Origin: Branchiostoma floridae
Lineage: Eukaryota > Chordata > Leptocardii > Amphioxiformes > Branchiostomatidae
Direction: 5' to 3'
Assembly (NCBI RefSeq): GCF_000003815.2
Contig: NC_049983.1
Span: 2,508,591-2,572,590, forward strand
Length of the DNA stretch: 64,000 bases
The notes under the pieces were generated by a model. The model searched no databases. It saw only the letters and a list, made by a program, of their open reading frames with translations, and had not been told where the DNA came from. Position 1 is the first letter of the stretch. Each line of letters opens with the position of its first letter. A program made the position numbers and the translations under genes. Positions 59,098 through 64,000 of the stretch are shown here, one piece after another.

Positions 59098-61088
59098 ATG
59101 AAGACCTACCGTCAAAAGATGCCAGGAGAGAAACAACAGCATGTCTTGGAAACGCACCTGCTGGAGAATGAAAGACGAGTCGCCTGGAACTCCGACAGGT
59201 AAGGAGTCGTCGACAAGAATAAATACTCCAATGAATGTAGAATTTTAGTTTGTGGCGTCGTGTGTGGCGTAGCTGGTAGAGCGTTCGGCTTGGAATCTGA
59301 GTTCGATACCCGCCGTGCCCCCGAAGTTGTGCCCTTGGGAAAGGCACTTTACACGACCTTGCTCACTTCACCCAGGTATATAAATAGGTACCTGACTTCG
59401 GTCTCCGGTAAAAGGAAAGACTACCTTTACCTCCTGTCTGTACTGTGTATGTGGCACTGTTAAAATAAGTTACTAACTTGAGTGTAGGGCCACATTGTCC
59501 TCGTCTGTCCAAAACCAAATAAAAAAAGAAATTCAGCCAGACGAGACATTTCGATCGAGAGCCCCATTAAAATATTGCATTGCCTACAACAATTGTTTTC
59601 GCCTAATAATGAATTTACCAATCCTGCAGTGCCAGCGAAATGTTTGTATTCAATTAATCGTACAATAATTTTGATCTCAGATGGTGTAAACAGTCCTATC
59701 TTTCGTATATCGACTTGTCCACTCTTCGTATTCCATTATTCAGGCTGTATTTATTTGGGATCATTCTACCACAACACAAAAAGCTCTGGAGACGCATGTG
59801 TATAGAGAGTGCTATGATTTGATGTCTCTATGTTGGTCTATGTATCTTAGCATTGGCCATTGATATAGTTAGTGCTTGCACTTAAGAATAAAGGAAAGTA
59901 AATCTAGACTTTTCTAAACTGTTTTAAAATCTTTTTTTTTTTATTCCAAAGTTTGTGACACTCTTAACGTTACTTAAATATTTATCGTAACATTTCAGAT
60001 TGGAACAGAGCCGACTGTTGCCTCGTCTTGAGAACATAGACAAACGCATTCTGGACATAAACAACAAGGAGAATTCGAGACAACAGTTGCGACAGACGAC
60101 ACCATTACAAGGAGGACACACCCGGACGTCGTCGCCAAAGAAATTGAACGGAAAGGAGAAAAATGCAGGTGTAGCGAAAATGCAATTTTTGTCTTCGACT
60201 TGGCCGGGAGGTAATGTATACCCAGACGTGTGTCAATACTCGCACGGCGTTACCCAAAAGCAAGGATGTCTAAAACTCGACCCTGACACTAAACCGTTCA
60301 AGAGTCGAGCAACCTCTTTACCGGAGCATCCCTTCATACAACGGACATTGTACCATATTCCTGTGATATGTGAAGGGAACAGTGATGTAAAACCAACAAA
60401 GATCGCTTCACCTCACAAGTTCCCATCGAAAGCTAAAAAGAATCGCGATCACAAACGTCCTTTAAAATCCACCGACGAAGAAAACAACAAGGAACCGGTC
60501 AAACCCAGACTAGTCCGCCGCCCAAGGATGGACGCGAAAGTTCTCGCATCCCTCTTGAACGTGGACGAATCTTCCGTTGAAAAACAGGACCAGGTTTTCC
60601 AGAGAGCGAGACTAAAAGCTGATGCGGCTCTCAGAGTAAACGGAGACGACACTCAAGAAAATGCAGAAGAGAACGAACAGAAGAACAAGAAGACTTCGGC
60701 TAAGATCCAGCGTAGAGCGAGCGTAGCGTCCATGCGTCTGTCAAGTGACTTGTTAAAAGTCGGCTTCCCTGCTTTGAAGGCTGGAAAACAAACGAGGCCC
60801 AACACCAAACAGTTTCCGGCCAGCTCCAGTTCTATCTCTCGGGTCCGGAGAAGCTCCCTACCGTCTCTATCCACCACGAACCACGGTAAGTTTATGACGC
60901 CGGGTTCAACTGACACAAGAAGGGCAAGCATCGGGTCGACAAACTTTAGAACCTCGTCTTTGGACAAGCTCGAAAACGTGATCGAAGAAAACGAAGAAAA
61001 CTTGGAACGCGACGACACCATAAGCAACTTGATACAAAGTGTTCTGCCGTTATCACGAAGGAAGAAACAACTGTGGGGAGAACAGTAG
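59098..61088 (+). CDS. basic, Ser/Lys-rich protein of unknown function, 2 exons
   Basis: Exon 1 59098-59198 (MKTYRQKMPGEKQQ...WNSD) ends at CAG|GTAAGG in phase 2. Exon 2 59999-61088 follows a TTTCAG acceptor and starts with the single base that completes AGA (Arg), then LEQSRLLPRLENIDKRILDI. Total 396 residues. The first ~60 residues look like a charged helix or coiled coil. The rest is low in hydrophobics, rich in Lys, Arg, Ser and Asn, and probably disordered. Three R-R-x-S sites (near 270, 315 and 340) fit basophilic kinase consensus. No signal peptide or membrane segment is visible. The start is the first ATG after an in-frame stop, but upstream coding exons cannot be excluded. I do not recognise the family. 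A SINE lies in the intron. Confidence 0.75.
59252..59526 (+). mobile_element. tRNA-derived SINE (copy 3)
   Basis: Head TGGCGTAGCTGGTAGAGCG, B-box-like GAGTTCGATACC, body GGCACTTTACACGACCTTGCTCACTTCACCCAGG, CTGTCTGTACTGTGTATG, and an A-rich end. It is the least decayed of the four copies and lies in the intron of the 59098-61088 gene. Confidence 0.85.
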
Positions 61089-61189
61089 CGCCCAAGAAAG
61101 AATGTTGTGTTTACGTTTACACTCCTGAAAAAAAATATTAGGGTCGGTCGGAACAGGCATCCTTTGTTTTATCACAATAGATGAAGCCT

Positions 61190-61435
61190 AAGACATACAA
61201 TGTTAAAATAACATTCGCGTAACGGTTGAGTAACGGTTGTATAACGGTTGTGTAACGTTCCAGACAGTTCTCTTCAAGACACATAACAATTGTGCAACAG
61301 CCTAGTAACGGTTGTGGTGTAACGGTTGTGTAACGTTCTAGACACGTCTCTTCAAGAACACGTGACAATTGTGCAACAGTAGAGTACGGTTGTGGTGTAA
61401 CAGTTGTATAAAGTTGTGTAACATCCAAAACAAGC
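61190..61435 (+). repeat. tandem repeat in the 3' untranslated region
   Basis: About 2.5 units of ~85 bp built from TAACGGTTGTGTAACGTTC, a CTCTTCAAGA block and GACAATTGTGCAACAG, with a shorter AACGGTTGTGT sub-repeat. Confidence 0.8.
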
Positions 61436-61500
61436 TAATAGTCCTAGTAGACCCGATAGATAACGTTGTGCAGCGCCAGCATCGTAGCTATTGTGTAGCT

Positions 61501-61506
61501 AATAAA
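61501..61506 (+). promoter_or_regulatory. candidate poly-A signal of the 59098-61088 gene
   Basis: AATAAA 413 bp after the stop, following the tandem-repeat tract. Confidence 0.5.
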
Positions 61507-61509
61507 GCC

Positions 61510-62400
61510 GATATGCGACCTTTCTAATTGTTACAAATGTTACGGAAATAGATCAGGGCTGTTACGTAGAATCCCCGAGGACCAGCCGAAGATTAGGCTA
61601 TATTGATTTGATTATATGGATGACATCCTATGGGAACTGCAAAAATGATGCGAGCGTGTTAATAAAAAAAAGTTTGGCCACAACAACAAAAATAAATTTG
61701 CCTTCAGTATGAAACTTAAGTGGTCAGGGACAACAGAGTAAGGCATACCGAGCAATAGATTCTTAATTTTTGTTCTTTCACCGCTTCTTCTTTGCCTTTG
61801 GAATTTACTTTGCCATTCAATGACTGTAGCCATTTTCCGGTATATGTTTTTTTTCTAATTTTCGGCGTATATGTGCTCATTTTACAGTTGCTTTATATGG
61901 TTTACAGTATGATCATAAACTTTTTTTGGAACGGTTGAAGATTGATAAGGGAGCGGCTGTCATTCATATAATCAAATAAACATTGCCCTATTGAAGAAAA
62001 TAATAAAAGCCGTCAATGTATTCAAAATTTCAAATTTCTTCATGTCTGTGTATAATTATATCATTTAGGTCCGTCATATAATATATTTTCTGTTTTAGTT
62101 ATCTATAAACGTACTGCTCGAATAACTACTGATGGGGGTGAGGTGCAACTAATTGACTTCTTGCTTTCTTAGCCCTATGGCACTAAAATATATTGTTTAC
62201 GGACGTCGGAAGGAGGGAGAAAGTTGATCAATGGTAGCATTTGTTTTAGCTGTAGAGCAGCAAATACAGTATGGTAAATTGTTAATAGCAGTGTTCCGCA
62301 ATTTTTCCTGATCCTTTTTTCAATTCATTACCATTTCACTCATCTGTGGGTATACAGGACTCTTCTGCAACGTTATATTTATTGGACTGAAACGGCTTAA
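61510..62400. other. intergenic, nothing recognised
   Basis: AT-rich. Only short open frames without splice or domain support. Confidence 0.4.
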
Positions 62401-62520
62401 TTGTGAGGAGCTTACAATAGGCGAGGCTAAATTGCAAGGGCCTGTAACGGGTACTATTTGGCGCTAACTGGGGTAGTCTCAATACAACAGTAATTGCCCC
62501 AGGTGTAGCCATAGGACTGT
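62400..62520 (-). repeat. dispersed repeat, inverted copy of 57760-57895
   Basis: GGCGCTAACTGGGGTAGTCT and CAATACAACAGTAATTGCCCC match the other copy in reverse orientation. Confidence 0.55.
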
Positions 62521-62692
62521 AGCTTTTTAAGATTTCCTTTATGATATGATGCCTTGTAAGAAGTGGCAAGATCTAGTGTAGGATAAAGAATACCAAGCAT
62601 AATTGTAAGATGTCTGCTTTAACTAGTCTAGTAAGGATGAAGTGAATGAAGGTTAGACAACCAGGTAATAAGACACGACAAGTAACAGTTAC

Positions 62693-62886
62693 TCAAGCAG
62701 CTGGATATGATTTTGTTATATTCTTGCCTATGGGATGGTCACTCTTGTAGAAGTGACTTCTGATGCGTCCATCATCTTTGAAATTGAACAGGAGGCTTGG
62801 GTCGATGTCATGAAACCCTTGATGACCAGGAATCATGTCCCCTTTCTTGTGGCGGCGGAAAATTGTAACCTTCTTGATTGCAACAT
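62693..62886 (-). CDS. terminal exon of an unrecognised gene, partial
   Basis: After a GCTTGTCAG acceptor the exon enters in phase 1 and encodes 63 residues (VAIKKVTIFRRHKKGDMIPG, HDIDPSLLFNFKDDGRIRSH, ITKSYPAA) to a TGA. Composition and codon use look coding and the splice site is good. An internal ATG exists in another phase but is not needed. Preceding exons should lie at higher coordinates, beyond or near the window end; I found none up to 64000. Family not recognised. Confidence 0.5.
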
Positions 62887-62889
62887 CTG

Positions 62890-64000
62890 ACAAGCTTGTC
62901 TAAACCATTGTAACATGTAAAATAGGCGGCGTATAGATAGATATGTCCACGACAATATTAACCCTATCTAGAACTTTGGGTGCGGGTTAAAAGTGCCTGC
63001 ACCAACTGTGACCTCGTATAGCTCCCAAACGGCCTGTGCTAGAACAACCAAACTTTTCCTGAAATATTGTTGGCAACAATTCTATGAAAAAAATGAGTTT
63101 GTGATTTTTCTGACAGGCATATTTTACCAAATTTACTAGTTTCACTTTCAGTTTAGATTATGAGATGTAATGGTTTTATTGCTAGACCCCATTTTCTGGC
63201 GTCATATACACGTCATTGTCATCTTCATTGGCAACAAAAAATGGCAGACTCAGACACCAATAAAGTACCCTTCATAGTCAACATTTTGTTTAATACCTTT
63301 AAGTATAGCGGAAATTCCATATCTATACGGTTTAAGCCCAAAATATGACATTATGACGTCATGATTACGTAATATTACGTCATAACAATACCAACATTTT
63401 AGAAAATATATGACTCTACTAGTTTATCATTCCCTCAAAATTTGGTGATCGAAACCCAAGCCGTTTTGAAATTATGAAGAGGAAGTAATCCCCCCCCCCC
63501 CTCTGGCCACAGGAATCCCAAAAAAGCCCGGTCTAGATAGGCTTTACACATCAAAATCACCCTTCCAACACTAATCAACCATAGATGTGCGGTTGCCATC
63601 TCTACGTACTAGTATTCACGACAAGTCCGCAACAAGCTCAAAACATTCGACTACATCGATAGCACATCAAAATCGCATACAAAAACACCATGATCAGGCA
63701 CCATCCCAACATACAACACATACTAATGACGCATTGCATTGTTGTGCGACTGTCGTCCCTGTGTATTTCCTACACGTCTCCCACAACAAGCTCATATCAT
63801 TCCATGCTAGCTAACATAAAAACAGCGACACCCTCCCCATCATACACCACTCCCTTGGGACAAATGGCGGCGCCCTTGCACGCAAACAAAAACAATACAG
63901 GTATTGCTGTCGCAAACCTGTAATGACCTGTAATTACGGTTCGGTTGCAGGGTGCGGGTGCATGGGAGCTGTCTGATGTAATACCTAAGTGAGGTTATTG
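62890..64000. other. no gene recognised
   Basis: AT-rich sequence with a C-run near 63490. It may be intronic for the exon at 62693-62886. Open frames here are short and lack splice support. Confidence 0.4.

Noticed and set aside
58507-59347. Minus-strand frames resembling TM1-TM2 of a family B GPCR (RIHISANLFFILMVSSVMLSYE)
   Set aside because: The plus strand of the second copy is a coding exon that splices in phase to 59999. The minus frame is broken in that copy and no TM3-TM7 exons exist nearby.
60449-61027. Antisense frames opposite the Ser/Lys-rich gene
   Set aside because: Shadows of a coding exon with no splice or domain support.

Overview
The window looks like an animal nuclear genome. 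Genes have GT-AG introns, coding is sparse, there are six N-filled assembly gaps, and LINEs, tRNA-derived SINEs, MITEs, long inverted repeats and minisatellites are dense. The protein families (a nucleotidyltransferase-TPR protein, an F5/8 type C protein, abundant CR1-like and L1/Tx1-like LINEs) suggest a marine invertebrate, most likely a cephalochordate (Branchiostoma). That assignment is inference; no database search was possible.

Layout. 1-7 kb: repeats, one SINE, one LINE 3' fragment. 7.67-9.93 kb (+): a five-exon gene for a small secreted, dibasic-rich peptide, flanked by an oppositely oriented MITE pair. 10-18 kb: gaps, an L1/Tx1-type LINE fragment, a 346-bp palindrome and dispersed repeats. 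19.0-24.2 kb (+): an almost complete CR1/L2/jockey-group retrotransposon. 24.5-42.7 kb (-): a three-exon gene for a ~1670-residue protein with helical repeats, a GlnD/DUF294-like nucleotidyltransferase domain and about 18 TPRs. Its introns are swollen by a 5.7-kb pogo-like element and a 3.3-kb foldback element. 42.7-49.4 kb: repeats, two paralogous signal-peptide exons and a mariner-type MITE. 49.67-53.79 kb (-): a six-exon gene for a secreted coiled-coil plus F5/8C (discoidin) protein, reconstructed with all exon phases matching. 57.1-58.9 kb: a tandem array carrying GATA-motif clusters. 59.1-61.1 kb (+): a two-exon gene for an unrecognised basic, Ser/Lys-rich protein. 62.69-62.89 kb (-): the last exon of a gene that continues out of the window.

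The genes do not form an operon. Two encode secreted products and one encodes a cytoplasmic-looking nucleotidyltransferase-TPR protein. That architecture (ancient nucleotidyltransferase fused to a long, homogenised TPR array) is the best candidate for an under-described system. The short exons (30 to 56 codons) were found by reading splice sites and checking phase, and they turn isolated open frames into complete gene models.
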